A stretch of DNA of 64,000 bases from Terriglobia bacterium (GCA_951813285.1 OX638355.1:256001-320000), one strand, 5' to 3'; shown: positions 17,017-26,001, counted from the stretch's first letter. The notes: generated by a model not told the origin, from the letters alone. Numbers and translations are program-made.

Positions 17017-18213
17017 TCAGATGACGCCCCTCTCCCGGAGCTGGCGTATCCGATCCGGCGTCATCTCGAGATACTCCCGCAGAATCCCGTCGGTGTGCTC
17101 CCCCAGCCCGGGGCCCCGGCGGTGGGTCGGGGCGTGGTCGCTGACCTTGATGGAGCCGGCTACCTGACGCACCACACCCAGATCCGGGTGGTCGGTCTCG
17201 AGGATCATGCCGCCTTCCCGCACTTGCGGGTCTTGCAGGGCCTCCTCCACCGAGTTGACCGGCGCGCAGGGAACCTGGCCCTTCAGCAGCCGCAGCCACT
17301 CGGCGGTGGTGCGGGTCCGGGTGCGTTCTTTCAGAAGGGGCGCCAGGTCCTCACGGTGCTTCAGCCTCCGGGCAAAGGTGTCGAACCGGGGATCCCGGGC
17401 CAGCTCCGGAGCTCCCAGGATCCGGACCAGGTTGCGGTAGAACTTTTCCTTGGCGCACATGACCACCAGCCAGCCGTCCCGGGTGGGCAGCAACTGGCTG
17501 GGCACCTGGGTCGGATGGGAGGAATCGGGAGTGCGCTCAGGCTGGTAGCCGTTGGTCAGGTGCCAGGCCCCCACGTACCCCAGTTGGGACAGGGCGGTGT
17601 CGAACAGGCTGACGTCCACGTCGCAGCCCACACCCGTGCTCCGCGCGCGCATCACGGCGCTCACCAGACCCAGGGCCGCCAGCGCCCCCGCGCCCAGATC
17701 CACCAGTGACAGCCCGGCCTTTTGCGGCGGGCCCTGGGGGTCACCGGTCAGACTCATCCAGCCGGCATACCCCTGCATCAGGTAGTCGTACCCGGGGTCG
17801 GCGGCCCGCGCGCCGCTGCGACCGAAGGCCGAGAGGGAGGCACAGACGATGGAGCGCTTTACCGGGGCGAGGCTCGGGTAGTCCAGACCCATGCGGGAAG
17901 GCAGATCGCCGCGCAGGTTGTTGAAGACGCAGTCGGATCGATCGACCAGGGGATGGAGCACGTCCGACGCCTCGGGATGGTTCAGGTTGAGGGTGATGCT
18001 CTTCTTGTTCCGGTTGAAGCTCTGGAAGTAGACGCTGTCGTCGCCTTCGATTTCGGAGGCCACATGGCGGGCGATGTCTCCTCGGCTGAGGGGGTTTTCG
18101 ATCTTGATCACCTCCGCCCCCAGGTCGGCCAGCAGCATGCTGGACCAGGGCCCGGCGCCGAACTGCTCGACGGCCAGGATGCGAATGCCCTGCAAGGGTG
18201 CAGGCGGTTTCAT
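17017..18213 (-). CDS. CaiB/BaiF (family III) CoA-transferase
   Basis: A 398-residue class III CoA-transferase, of usual family length. The N-terminal block GIRILAVEQFGAGPWSSMLL and LADLGAEVIKIENP is diagnostic, and the catalytic aspartate is D172 in LSLVDLGAGALAALG. These enzymes move CoA between carboxylic acids. Members include mesaconyl-CoA C1-C4 CoA transferase and succinyl-CoA:itaconate-type enzymes, alongside formyl- and carnitine-CoA transferases. Together with the CoA lyase and MaoC hydratase upstream on the same strand, a C5-dicarboxylate pathway is plausible. The 306-bp gap to the lyase gene contains a family A element, which may have split one operon. Confidence 0.9.
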   Translation of the reverse strand: MKPPAPLQGIRILAVEQFGAGPWSSMLLADLGAEVIKIENPLSRGDIARHVASEIEGDDSVYFQSFNRNKKSITLNLNHPEASDVLHPLVDRSDCVFNNLRGDLPSRMGLDYPSLAPVKRSIVCASLSAFGRSGARAADPGYDYLMQGYAGWMSLTGDPQGPPQKAGLSLVDLGAGALAALGLVSAVMRARSTGVGCDVDVSLFDTALSQLGYVGAWHLTNGYQPERTPDSSHPTQVPSQLLPTRDGWLVVMCAKEKFYRNLVRILGAPELARDPRFDTFARRLKHREDLAPLLKERTRTRTTAEWLRLLKGQVPCAPVNSVEEALQDPQVREGGMILETDHPDLGVVRQVAGSIKVSDHAPTHRRGPGLGEHTDGILREYLEMTPDRIRQLRERGVI

Positions 18214-18280
18214 GAGGCTGGATCTCTTGAATCGGAAACAGGGTGACAGATGAGTCGAGAATTGTGGATTGCTGATTGTT

Positions 18281-18298
18281 GAGCCTTTTGCAAAATTC
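18281..18298 (+). repeat. Family D arm (solitary)
   Basis: GAGCCTTTTGCAAAATTC, identical to the left arm at 54371. No matching right arm is found downstream, unlike at 54371-54558 and 26154-26284. Confidence 0.75.
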
Positions 18299-18319
18299 CG
18301 CAGGTAGGAGACGTGAATA

Positions 18320-18435
18320 GGGGACGTTGTTGAATTACTGGAATAACTTCAATCAGCCGCCCCCGCATTACTTTGATTCAATGGCGTGTCCTACGCATTC
18401 TTTATAAGTTATTCCAGTAATTCAACAACGTCCCC
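18320..18435. repeat. Family A MITE-like element, 116 bp, within a CoA gene set
   Basis: Starts GGGGACGTTGTTGAATTA and ends with the complement CAACGTCCCC; inner arms are CTGGAATAACTT and GTTATTCCAG. The middle (AATCAGCCGC, then CTTTGATTCAATG) matches the copy at 54402-54517. The copies therefore share interior sequence and not just ends. Confidence 0.85.
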
Positions 18436-18519
18436 AGCGCTGCAACGTCCCCAGCGTTGCACTGATTGCAGATTCTTGATTGGGGCACTATCGGCGGACC
18501 CGGTCGCCCAATCAACAAT

Positions 18520-19404
18520 CTACAATTCATACTCTTCAGACTTTGAGGCCTCTGCCATCCGGAGCAGGCGTCTGGCTTTTTCCACGATGGGCCGATCGAC
18601 CATCTTGCCCTCCACCTGCAGCGTGCCCGCGCCTTCCCGGTGCGCCTGCTCGAAGTGCTGGATCACCTCCCGGGCCTTTTCGACCTGCTCCCGGGAAGGG
18701 GCAAGAGACTGGTGAACGCAAGCGATCTGCCGGGGGTGGATGACCCCCTTGCCGCCGAAGCCCAACCGGCGGGCTCGCTTGGTGTCGGCGGCCAGCGGCT
18801 CCAGCGTCCGGAACTCGGGAACGATGCGGTCCACGGCCACCAGCCCGCGGCTGGCCGCGGCCACGGCCACCGCCGAACGGGCGTAGAGCATCTCGTCGGG
18901 GCCCTCTTCCTCCGATGCGAAGACTCCCAGGTCGAGGGTGAAGTCCTCCGCCCCGAAGAAGAGGCCCACCATTCTGGGAGAGGCAGCCGCAATGGCGGGA
19001 GCCGCCAGCAGTCCGCGCGCACTCTCGATCATGGCCAGAATGCGCACGCTTCCCGGCTCCAGTCCTGCCCCGGCCTCCAGGGCGCCAAGTGCGGCGTCCG
19101 TCCGGTGCAGAAGGGAGACATCGGACACCTTGGGCAGTACCAACCCGTCCAGGCCGGGACCGACCACCGCCCGTGCATCCTCCAGACCGGGCTCGGGATC
19201 GGCCTCGACCCGCACGTAACGCAGCGAGCGACCCGCCGGGGCCTCGAGCGCCTCGGCCACCAGGCGCCGTCCCGAGGCTTTTTCAGCCGAGGGAAGCGCG
19301 TCCTCCAGATCGTAGACGATCACGTCGGCCCCCAAGGTGGGAGCCTTTTGGATCATCCGGGGCCGGTTGCCCGGAACGAAGAGCCATGAACGCATCAACT
19401 GCAT
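18520..19404 (-). CDS. CoA ester lyase, HpcH/HpaI (CitE-like) family
   Basis: A 294-residue TIM-barrel lyase of the malyl-CoA/citramalyl-CoA/CitE group, which splits 3-hydroxyacyl-CoA esters. Blocks visible: RSWLFVPGNRPRMIQKAP (CoA-binding start), VIVYDLEDALP (metal-linked), SLRYVRVE (substrate Arg), ILAMIESARGLLAA (metal Glu) and FFGAEDFTLDLG (metal Asp), then KGVIHPRQIACVHQSL. The ATG at 19404 is chosen because the conserved start MRSWLFVPG follows two or three codons later; an open frame continues upstream without family similarity. It starts 17 bp after the MaoC gene ends, so the two are likely cotranscribed. Confidence 0.9.
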   Translation of the reverse strand: MQLMRSWLFVPGNRPRMIQKAPTLGADVIVYDLEDALPSAEKASGRRLVAEALEAPAGRSLRYVRVEADPEPGLEDARAVVGPGLDGLVLPKVSDVSLLHRTDAALGALEAGAGLEPGSVRILAMIESARGLLAAPAIAAASPRMVGLFFGAEDFTLDLGVFASEEEGPDEMLYARSAVAVAAASRGLVAVDRIVPEFRTLEPLAADTKRARRLGFGGKGVIHPRQIACVHQSLAPSREQVEKAREVIQHFEQAHREGAGTLQVEGKMVDRPIVEKARRLLRMAEASKSEEYEL

Positions 19405-19421
19405 GTCGCCTGCTCGCTGGT

Positions 19422-19937
19422 TCACTGGATCGGGGGAAACTCCCCTGCTTGGGGGGCATGGCCGCGCCGGTACACCATGACCTGCCGGGTCAGATCGATC
19501 ACCACCTTGCCGTCCTGATTGACGCCGAGGGAGCGGACGGTGACGATCCCGGCCTCGGGATGGGACTTGGAGACCCTCTTGGCCAGGACTTCCGATTGGC
19601 AATAGATGGTGTCGCCGATAAAGACCGGGTTCGGCAGCCGAACCTTCTCCCAGCCGAGATTGGCCATGGCGTTCTGGCTGACGTCGGTGGTGCTCATGCC
19701 GGTGACCAGCGCCAGGGTGAAGGTGCTGTTGACCAGAATCCTTCCCCAGCGGGTCTTGCGGGTGTACTGGCTGTCGAAGTGCAGGGGGTTTGTGTTCAGC
19801 GTGATATGGCTGAAGAGGGAGTTATCCAACTGGGTGACCGTCCGGCCATGGGGATAGCGGTAGATGTCCCCGATCTGGAAGTCTTCGAAATAGCGCCCCT
19901 GCCAGCCTTCCTTGGCGGGGCGTTCGGAATCGGCCAT
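19422..19937 (-). CDS. MaoC-family hydratase/dehydratase
   Basis: A 171-residue hot-dog fold protein. The opening block GRYFEDFQIGDIYRYPHGRT and the catalytic block FSHITLNTNPLHFD are those of R-specific enoyl-CoA or mesaconyl-CoA hydratases. A second conserved part reads PVFIGDTIYCQSEVL. It adds water to an enoyl-CoA or removes it from a 3-hydroxyacyl-CoA. In itaconate degradation and in the 3-hydroxypropionate bicycle, a MaoC hydratase works with a CitE-type lyase and a CaiB-type transferase, all of which occur here in order on one strand. Substrate is inferred. It is the first gene of the set, so a promoter should lie upstream within 19938-20170. Confidence 0.88.
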   Translation of the reverse strand: MADSERPAKEGWQGRYFEDFQIGDIYRYPHGRTVTQLDNSLFSHITLNTNPLHFDSQYTRKTRWGRILVNSTFTLALVTGMSTTDVSQNAMANLGWEKVRLPNPVFIGDTIYCQSEVLAKRVSKSHPEAGIVTVRSLGVNQDGKVVIDLTRQVMVYRRGHAPQAGEFPPIQ

Positions 19938-20574
19938 CAGGTGTCTCCACTCATTCCGGACGGCGCGGCCTGTCAGGCACCGGCAGTCCGAATCCGGGTG
20001 GGCCTCCTCTCTTCCGGCCTATTGTTCGGCATATCCCGATTGGAGGCAAAGCAAAAACTTCTGTCCGCGGTGTCGGGAGCGATCAGCCGGCGCTCTGCCC
20101 GCGCCACTGGTAGCCGCTTACGGGGCGCCGCGTCGGCCCCCCTCCGGATCGACTGCGGGCTGCGCCCTTGTCTCTCCGACTCCCCCTCAAGGGGGGAGTG
20201 ATACTTGAGGCCTGCACATGGCTCCTTGCCCGATTCCTGGGTACGATGTAAACCATGTTCCCGGTCTACCGCATGAACTCAGTTCCCTCTTCATAACACG
20301 GATATCACTCCCCCCTTGAGGGGGAGTCGCAGAAGCCGAGCCGCAGCGAAGGCTGATGCGGTGGGGGGTTCGCACAAGGCGAGCCACAGGCGAGATCTTG
20401 TGCGCCGTAGCGGTAAACGCCGGCGTGCGTCGGTTGCGGTGGGGGGAGACGGGCCCTGCGCGGCTCCACTCGCAAATCAGTTGCGCAATCCGCCCCGGCC
20501 TGCCGCTTGCCGCCCGGGCTCGCTCTGGTCTAAGATTTCGCTTTTCCAGGCCGGCCTTGCAAGGGAGAGACCCC
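19938..20574. other. Divergent intergenic region with an inverted-repeat element
   Basis: This 637-bp region lies between the divergent MaoC and gamma-glutamyltransferase genes. It carries the family C inverted pair (20178-20328). Around 20370-20420 is a short palindromic tract (GGCGAGATCTTGTGCGCCGT) whose relative appears near 27975-28000. No gene is seen. AAGGGAGAGA before 20575 is the ribosome site for the next gene. Confidence 0.6.
20178..20328. repeat. Family C element with perfect 25-bp inverted ends (151 bp)
   Basis: The left arm (20178-20202) begins GACTCCCCCTCAAGGGGGGA and the right arm (20304-20328) is its exact reverse complement. Each arm is itself nearly palindromic, so alternative hairpins can form. 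The 101-bp centre has no coding potential. The layout is that of a small non-autonomous element or a transcribed double hairpin. Confidence 0.75.
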
Positions 20575-22314
20575 ATGCCGATCCAGCGCAGCCGACTACT
20601 CATCGACAAGAGCGAGGTGGCGGTTGCCAACGGCCTGGTGACCGCCATGCACCCGCTGGCCGCCGAAGCCGGGGTTGAGATCCTCCAGCGCGGCGGCAAC
20701 GCCGCCGACGCCGCCGTGGCGGCAGCATTTGCCGTGGGAGTGGTGGAACCCTTCATGAGCGGAGTGGGAGGAGTCGCCTGCGTGGTGGCCCAGGACGCCG
20801 CCAGTGGTCGAACGCTCACGCTGGATGGAGCCGGCGTCCTTCCCCGGGCCGCCCGCGAGGACCTTTTCGAGCTGATGGATCCGGGCCTCAAGGGCGGAGG
20901 CATCTACGGCTGGCGCGCCACCCGGGATGAGGCCGCAGAAACGGGGTACCGTTCCGTAGCCGTGCCGGGGGCAGTCGCCACCTATGCCAAGCTGCTGGAA
21001 ACCATGGGGACTCTGTCGCTGGGCGAGGTCATGGCGCCCGCCATTCGCCTGGCCGAGGACGGGTTCCCGGTGGACTGGTACGTCTTCGCCAACTGCGCGG
21101 CCGGGCTGAGACGGCTGCAGCCCTTCCCGCACACCATGGCCGCCTTTTTTCACTCCGACGGGACCCCGCTCAAGACGGCCAACGCCGACGACATCGGGAA
21201 AGAGGAGTGGCTGGTCCAGAAAGACCTGGCCCGCACCCTGCGACGGATTGCCGAGGAGGGCCCCGACAGCTTCTACCGGGGAGAGATCGGTCGGACCATC
21301 GCCGGCTTCCTGGCCGAGCATGGCGGCCTGCTGACGCCGGAGGACCTGGCCGACTATCGGGTGCGGCTGCGCGACCCCCTGTGGGTGGATTACCGCGGCC
21401 GGCGGATCGCACTGGTTTCCACCAACACCGGCGGCCCCACCGTGGCCCAGATGTTCAATATCCTGGCGGGATACGATCTGGCTGCTTCCGGCCACAACAC
21501 GGCTCCCACCCTGCACTTGCTGGCCGAGGCCCAACGGATGGCCTTTGCCGACCGCTTCACCCATCTCGGGGATCCCGACTTCGATCCCATTCCCCTGGAG
21601 GGACTGCATTCGGCGGACTACGCCGCCGGGCGGCGCAGCCACATCCGGCCTGAGGGACCTCCGGTCAGCCAGCCGGCCGGGGACCCCTGGCCCTTCCAGC
21701 CGGGGGGCAGGCCGACCGCCATGCGTCCGCCCAGCGGGATCGACGCTGCAGAGCAGCACACCACCCATCTGACCGTGGTGGACAAGCAGCGCAACCTGGT
21801 CTCGCTGACGGCCTCCCTGGGCCAGTTGTTCGGTTCGGGCGTGGTCGTTCCCGGCACCGGGATCACCCTGAACAACGGCATGATGTGGTTCGACCCCGAA
21901 CCGGGGAAGGTCAACTCGATGGCGCCCGGCAAGCGGGCCCTTCACGCCGGCACGCCGGCGCTGGTTTTTGACCAGAGCGGGCCCTACCTGGCAGTGGGCT
22001 CCCCGGGCGGACGCAAGGTGCTGACCGCGGTCCAGCAAGTCATCCACAACGTGGTGGATTTCGGGCTGGGGATGCAGGCGGCTGTCAGCGCTCCGCGCAT
22101 TCACTGCGAAGGCAGCCCGCTTCACCTGGATGCCCGACTGCCGGCCGAGGTGATCGAGGCGGTGCGATCCTTCGGCCACCAGGTCTCGGTGAGGGAAGAG
22201 CATTTTCTCAGCTCCTACTTCGCCCGGCCCAACGGCATTCTGATCGATCGCGACTCCGGCCTGCTGCGGAGCGGAGTGGAGCCCTACAAGGCCAGCACCG
22301 CCGCCGGCTATTAG
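20575..22314 (+). CDS. ggt: Gamma-glutamyltransferase
   Basis: A 579-residue Ntn-hydrolase, the usual length, which cleaves gamma-glutamyl bonds such as in glutathione and transfers or hydrolyses the glutamyl group. Conserved blocks: ILQRGGNAADAAVAAAFAVG, FMSGVGGVACVV, and the self-processing site AEQHTTHLTVVD with the nucleophile Thr at about residue 396; downstream GSGVVVPGTGITLNNGMMWF and SPGGRKVLTAVQQV. The ATG at 20575 follows AAGGGAGAGA. No signal peptide is evident at this start, although related enzymes are often periplasmic, so either it is cytoplasmic or export uses another start. It is followed 56 bp later by an SGNH hydrolase. Confidence 0.93.
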   Translation: MPIQRSRLLIDKSEVAVANGLVTAMHPLAAEAGVEILQRGGNAADAAVAAAFAVGVVEPFMSGVGGVACVVAQDAASGRTLTLDGAGVLPRAAREDLFELMDPGLKGGGIYGWRATRDEAAETGYRSVAVPGAVATYAKLLETMGTLSLGEVMAPAIRLAEDGFPVDWYVFANCAAGLRRLQPFPHTMAAFFHSDGTPLKTANADDIGKEEWLVQKDLARTLRRIAEEGPDSFYRGEIGRTIAGFLAEHGGLLTPEDLADYRVRLRDPLWVDYRGRRIALVSTNTGGPTVAQMFNILAGYDLAASGHNTAPTLHLLAEAQRMAFADRFTHLGDPDFDPIPLEGLHSADYAAGRRSHIRPEGPPVSQPAGDPWPFQPGGRPTAMRPPSGIDAAEQHTTHLTVVDKQRNLVSLTASLGQLFGSGVVVPGTGITLNNGMMWFDPEPGKVNSMAPGKRALHAGTPALVFDQSGPYLAVGSPGGRKVLTAVQQVIHNVVDFGLGMQAAVSAPRIHCEGSPLHLDARLPAEVIEAVRSFGHQVSVREEHFLSSYFARPNGILIDRDSGLLRSGVEPYKASTAAGY

Positions 22315-22370
22315 CGCGGCCGTGTATGGGTGGATGTCGTCGCCGGCTAATTCCCAAGAGAAGGTGAGAA

Positions 22371-22991
22371 ATGAGCGAAGAAAAGGTTTCACGGCGGGAA
22401 TCGATTCTGGAGGGCATTCGGCAGGGGCAAATCCAGCGCATCGATTTTCTGGGGGACTCCATCACCCAGGGGTGCGGCTTTGTCTCCCGGCAGCAGGGCT
22501 ATCCCGATCTCCTTCTGGGCAAAATGAAGCAGTTGGCCGGGCACGACCGGTTCCAGATCTACAACCACGCCGTGGGCGGCGCCACCGCCGCGGGCGGCGC
22601 CGGTCGAATTCACTGGTGCGAACGGGGCGCCCCCTCTCCGGACCTGAGCTTCGTCATGTTCGGCCTGAACGACGTCAATCTGTCCGGTTCCCTGGACGAC
22701 TATGCGCACCACCTCGGGACCATGATGAACCGGCTCAAGCGACTGGGTTCGACAGTGGTGCTGCTGGGGCCCACGCCCTTTCCGGCCAGAGAGGCGGCCG
22801 TTCACTCCTTCAGCCTGCGCGCCTCCCGGGAAGCCGGCCGGAGCCGGGTGGACTTTGTGGATTGCCTGAAGCCCTTCTACCAGGGCGGCCGGCTCCCCGA
22901 GGGGCTGCTCTGGCCCGATGGAATTCACTTGACCGCCCGGGGACACCGAGTCCTGGCGGATTGGATCTGGATCCAACTCCAGTCGATGTAA
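22371..22991 (+). CDS. SGNH/GDSL-family hydrolase
   Basis: A 206-residue cytoplasmic-looking esterase or lipase of the SGNH group. All four blocks are present: FLGDSITQG (Ser30), VGGATAAGG (Gly), FGLNDVN (Asn) and PDGIHLT (Asp183 and His186). Such enzymes remove acyl or acetyl groups from sugars or lipids. AAGGTGAG stands just before the ATG. No signal peptide is seen. The gene follows the gamma-glutamyltransferase on the same strand, likely in one transcript, but there is no obvious functional link. Confidence 0.87.
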   Translation: MSEEKVSRRESILEGIRQGQIQRIDFLGDSITQGCGFVSRQQGYPDLLLGKMKQLAGHDRFQIYNHAVGGATAAGGAGRIHWCERGAPSPDLSFVMFGLNDVNLSGSLDDYAHHLGTMMNRLKRLGSTVVLLGPTPFPAREAAVHSFSLRASREAGRSRVDFVDCLKPFYQGGRLPEGLLWPDGIHLTARGHRVLADWIWIQLQSM

Positions 22992-23325
22992 CCATTATCC
23001 CCGGGCGCCGCCGCCACGCCTCCCGGTGTGAAATCCCGTTCGGACCCGCCCGCCGGCAATTCCTCAACCGCTCTCCCGGGACCCACCCCGGGAACTTGCA
23101 AACCCTCATGCGAGCCCTGTCGGCGAACCGGTCTTGCAAGCCGACCCCACCACCGATTCCATAGTCCTCCATCTCAACACCACCGATGCACTCTCCATTC
23201 CCGTCCGAAAGTGATTAATTAAAATGATAATCATTTTCATTTACATTTAGACAAGTCTGAGATATCTTCCCCTCTGCGTTCGACCTGGAGGTCAATATCC
23301 CCTGCTCGCCCAGCCGTCCAGGCGT
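22992..23325. other. Upstream region containing a Fur-type operator
   Basis: No gene is seen between the SGNH hydrolase and the small gene at 23326. The later half turns AT-rich and holds a Fur-box-like operator at 23220-23238. Confidence 0.6.
23220..23238 (+). promoter_or_regulatory. Fur-box-like iron operator
   Basis: TAAAATGATAATCATTTTC matches the 19-bp Fur consensus at 16 of 19 positions by my count, including the full core ATGATAATCATT. It lies about 90 bp before a small gene and 490 bp before a TonB receptor on the same strand. It predicts iron-repressed transcription of both. Confidence 0.75.
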
Positions 23326-23673
23326 GTGCATAGGGCCAAGTCGAAGGCGCCGGAGCGGTTGAAGAGTATCAAGGACCGGCAGATTCTTGAGGTCGACCGA
23401 AAGTTGAGCGAATTCCGTCGAGTGCTGACGGTTCTAGAAACCAGGAAGACGGCTTCCGGTCGCTACCTGCCGCGACATGTCTTTGCAGTCGTGTTCGATA
23501 ACGACTCCGGATCGGTCCGCCAGGCCTGGACTTACATCACTCGTTTCCAAGAGGTAGGCGGCAACTATCTTCCTCATTCCCGGCACGTGCTCCAGACAGG
23601 CGAGGGGCGAAACAGCACCCTGCTGATTGAATGGCACGACATTGAACTGCTGGAAGAGACAAACGATGGATAA
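23326..23673 (+). CDS. Small hypothetical protein downstream of a Fur box
   Basis: A 115-residue basic protein with a GTG start at 23326. It has a charged helical N-terminal half (ERLKSIKDRQILEVDRKLSE), then GRYLPRHVFAVVFDNDSG and a C-terminal stretch ending LLIEWHDIELLEE. I recognise no domain, signal peptide or membrane segment. Its position between a Fur operator and a TonB receptor, 52 bp before the receptor start and on the same strand, suggests iron-linked expression. A later start is possible. No function is proposed. Confidence 0.5.
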   Translation: MHRAKSKAPERLKSIKDRQILEVDRKLSEFRRVLTVLETRKTASGRYLPRHVFAVVFDNDSGSVRQAWTYITRFQEVGGNYLPHSRHVLQTGEGRNSTLLIEWHDIELLEETNDG

Positions 23674-23724
23674 CACCGTTTCGTGGCCTCCAAGCTGGCA
23701 GCGAACGGAAAAGGAGAACACTTC

Positions 23725-26001
23725 ATGAGGCGAATTAATTTAAACCTGCTACCGGTACTGGCTGTGCTGGCACTGCTGGCTACCGGCCCTCTCAACGCGC
23801 TTCCCCAAGACCAAGTCACGCTGGAGGGGGGCGTGTTCGACGTTTCCGGCGCACCCCTCCCAGACGCCACCGTGTTCGTGAAGAACCTGGAGACCGGGCT
23901 GGAGGTGTCCCGGCAAGTCGACTCCCAAGGTGAGTTCTCGCTGGATGTCCGGGCGGGGCGCTACCGGGTCAGCGCGGCTGTGAACGACTTCCGGACGGCT
24001 TCCGAGACGGTTGACCTGACCGGCGGCGCGAGCGGCCCCCTGGTGCTGAACCTGACTCCGGCGATTCTGACGCAGTCCATTATCGTCACCGGCTCTCGCG
24101 AAAAGGAATTGCGGGAGGATTCGGTCACCAAGGTGGATCTGATTGCGCGAAGCCAACTGCTGGATTCGGGATACGAACGCGTGAGCGACATTTTGTCCGA
24201 GGAAACGGGAATCGTGACCCGTACCGACAGATCACCGGGCTCTCGGGCCGGGACTCAGATTCAAGGGGTAGATTCCAGACAGTCCCTGATCCTGCTCGAC
24301 GGATTCCCGATTGTCGGGGCTCGAGGGGTGAAAAGCGGCATCCTCAACATGAATCGGCAGTCGACCAATCGTCTCGACCGGGTAGAGATCGTCAAGGGAG
24401 CCTCCTCGGCTCTTTACGGATCGGACGCGATCGCCGGCGTCATCAACATGATCACGCGGGAACCCCGTCAGAAGTTCGATGCCAACCTGAGCAGTTCGAT
24501 GGGATCCCGCGGCGCCGCCGACCATCGCGCCGACGCGGGTTTTGTCCACGAAGACTGGTCGGGCTTCTTCTCTGCCGAGCGCCACAAGCGGAACCCCTAC
24601 GACCTGACACCCCAAAATTACGATACGACCGGACCGGGGTACCGCAGGTACGACTACATGGCGAAGATCACACGCGAAATCTCCGATAGCGTGGACCTCA
24701 GCCTACTGGCCAACGCATTCGACAACCGCGAGATCAGCGTGTACTCCGGGAGATCCGGAAGTCAGTCCACCACCACCAATGACAGCGCCATCAACTATGG
24801 CTTGACCCTGAATGCGGGGTTGTCCCCGTTCACCCAGTTGCAGGCCCGCGGTTACTACGGAAAGTACGACGAGAACTCGGCCGTGGATCTCTTTCGTGTT
24901 CCGGGGACCACCAACGACACCGCCAACCTGAACGAACGCCTGTACCGGTTCGACGCCAACCTCTCTCACGTCCTGGGCAGACGCCAACTGCTCCAGGGAG
25001 GCATCGACGTGATGAGCAACGAGTACCGCGGATACAACCGTGTGCTTGGCGACAACGCCGGACAGTCGGTCCGCATGGTGGACGCCTGGTTCCAGGATCG
25101 CATCCAGGCGCATCCCCGGTTGAGCCTGACGGTCGGGGGCCGACTGACCCACCACTCGGCCTTCGGAACCCACGCGGTTCCCAGAGTCGGCATGTTGTAC
25201 CGGGCGTCGGACAAGTTCCGCCTGAGAGCTTCCTACGGACACGGCTTCCGTGCTCCGGATCTCGGGCAGCTCTATTACCGCTTTCTCACATCTTCGGGTA
25301 CTTATCAGATCATCGGCAACCCGTCCCTGGAAGCGGAGTCCTCGTCAACGACCCAAATAGGCTTCGACAGCAACATCACGGAGCGGTTGCAGTTCAGCTC
25401 CACCTATTTCCGGAACGGGATCACCAACCTGATCGACACTCAGTTGCTGGGAAGACCGCGGACAGCGGCACAACTCGAGGCGTTGGCATCGGAATTCAAC
25501 ATCGATTCGGCATTCGGTCCGGGATTGAACCGGTTGACCTATCTTTATCGGAACATCGAAAACGTGTACACCACCGGGCTGGAGAACAAGCTCGAGTTCC
25601 GGCTGACCAACAACCTGCTGGTTTCCACCGGCTACACCTATCTCGAGGCCAGGGACAAGGAAACCGGGGACTTTTTGAGCCATCGCCACAAACACCACGG
25701 GAATTTCCGGGTGTGGTGGTCGACCGACCGGCTGGGAGGTCTTCGCACGAACTTCCGCGGAACCTACCTGGGCAAGTGGCCCATCGTCGGCCGCAGCGCC
25801 ACCCTGGTGGCCGACGCCTACCAGATGTGGGACTGGTACTTCGCCAAGCCGCTGGGAGCCGGGCTCGAGCTCTTCGGGCTGGTAGACAACATCTTCGACT
25901 CGACCGATTCGAACCTCGACAGTCCCAATCCCACCTTCTATCGAGCCGACCCCGGCCGCGGCTTCCGCATCGGGATGCGCTGGAACTTCGGCGTGGAGTA
26001 G
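23725..26001 (+). CDS. TonB-dependent outer-membrane receptor with carboxypeptidase-regulatory-like N-domain
   Basis: A 758-residue receptor. The ATG at 23725 is chosen because AAGGAG lies eight bases upstream and a signal peptide follows (LLPVLAVLALLATGPLNALP). Residues about 30-110 form a CarboxypepD_reg-like beta domain (GGVFDVSGAPLPDATVFV). The plug starts near TQSIIVTGSREKELREDSV and includes LILLDGFPIV and VEIVKGASSALYGSDAIAGV, hallmark plug motifs. The rest is barrel, with GHGFRAPDLGQLYYRF typical of siderophore/cobalamin-type receptors. It should import a chelated metal or vitamin with TonB energy. The Fur-like box about 490 bp upstream points to iron. The last residue is Glu, not the usual Phe. 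Confidence 0.92.
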   Translation: MRRINLNLLPVLAVLALLATGPLNALPQDQVTLEGGVFDVSGAPLPDATVFVKNLETGLEVSRQVDSQGEFSLDVRAGRYRVSAAVNDFRTASETVDLTGGASGPLVLNLTPAILTQSIIVTGSREKELREDSVTKVDLIARSQLLDSGYERVSDILSEETGIVTRTDRSPGSRAGTQIQGVDSRQSLILLDGFPIVGARGVKSGILNMNRQSTNRLDRVEIVKGASSALYGSDAIAGVINMITREPRQKFDANLSSSMGSRGAADHRADAGFVHEDWSGFFSAERHKRNPYDLTPQNYDTTGPGYRRYDYMAKITREISDSVDLSLLANAFDNREISVYSGRSGSQSTTTNDSAINYGLTLNAGLSPFTQLQARGYYGKYDENSAVDLFRVPGTTNDTANLNERLYRFDANLSHVLGRRQLLQGGIDVMSNEYRGYNRVLGDNAGQSVRMVDAWFQDRIQAHPRLSLTVGGRLTHHSAFGTHAVPRVGMLYRASDKFRLRASYGHGFRAPDLGQLYYRFLTSSGTYQIIGNPSLEAESSSTTQIGFDSNITERLQFSSTYFRNGITNLIDTQLLGRPRTAAQLEALASEFNIDSAFGPGLNRLTYLYRNIENVYTTGLENKLEFRLTNNLLVSTGYTYLEARDKETGDFLSHRHKHHGNFRVWWSTDRLGGLRTNFRGTYLGKWPIVGRSATLVADAYQMWDWYFAKPLGAGLELFGLVDNIFDSTDSNLDSPNPTFYRADPGRGFRIGMRWNFGVE

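Larger units (their letters stand above)
18214..18519. other. Intergenic gap carrying family A and D repeats
   Basis: No gene is seen in this 306-bp space between the CoA lyase and CoA-transferase genes. A solitary family D arm lies at 18281-18298 and a full family A element at 18320-18435, followed by a short reiteration of CAACGTCCCCAGCG. Confidence 0.7.
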
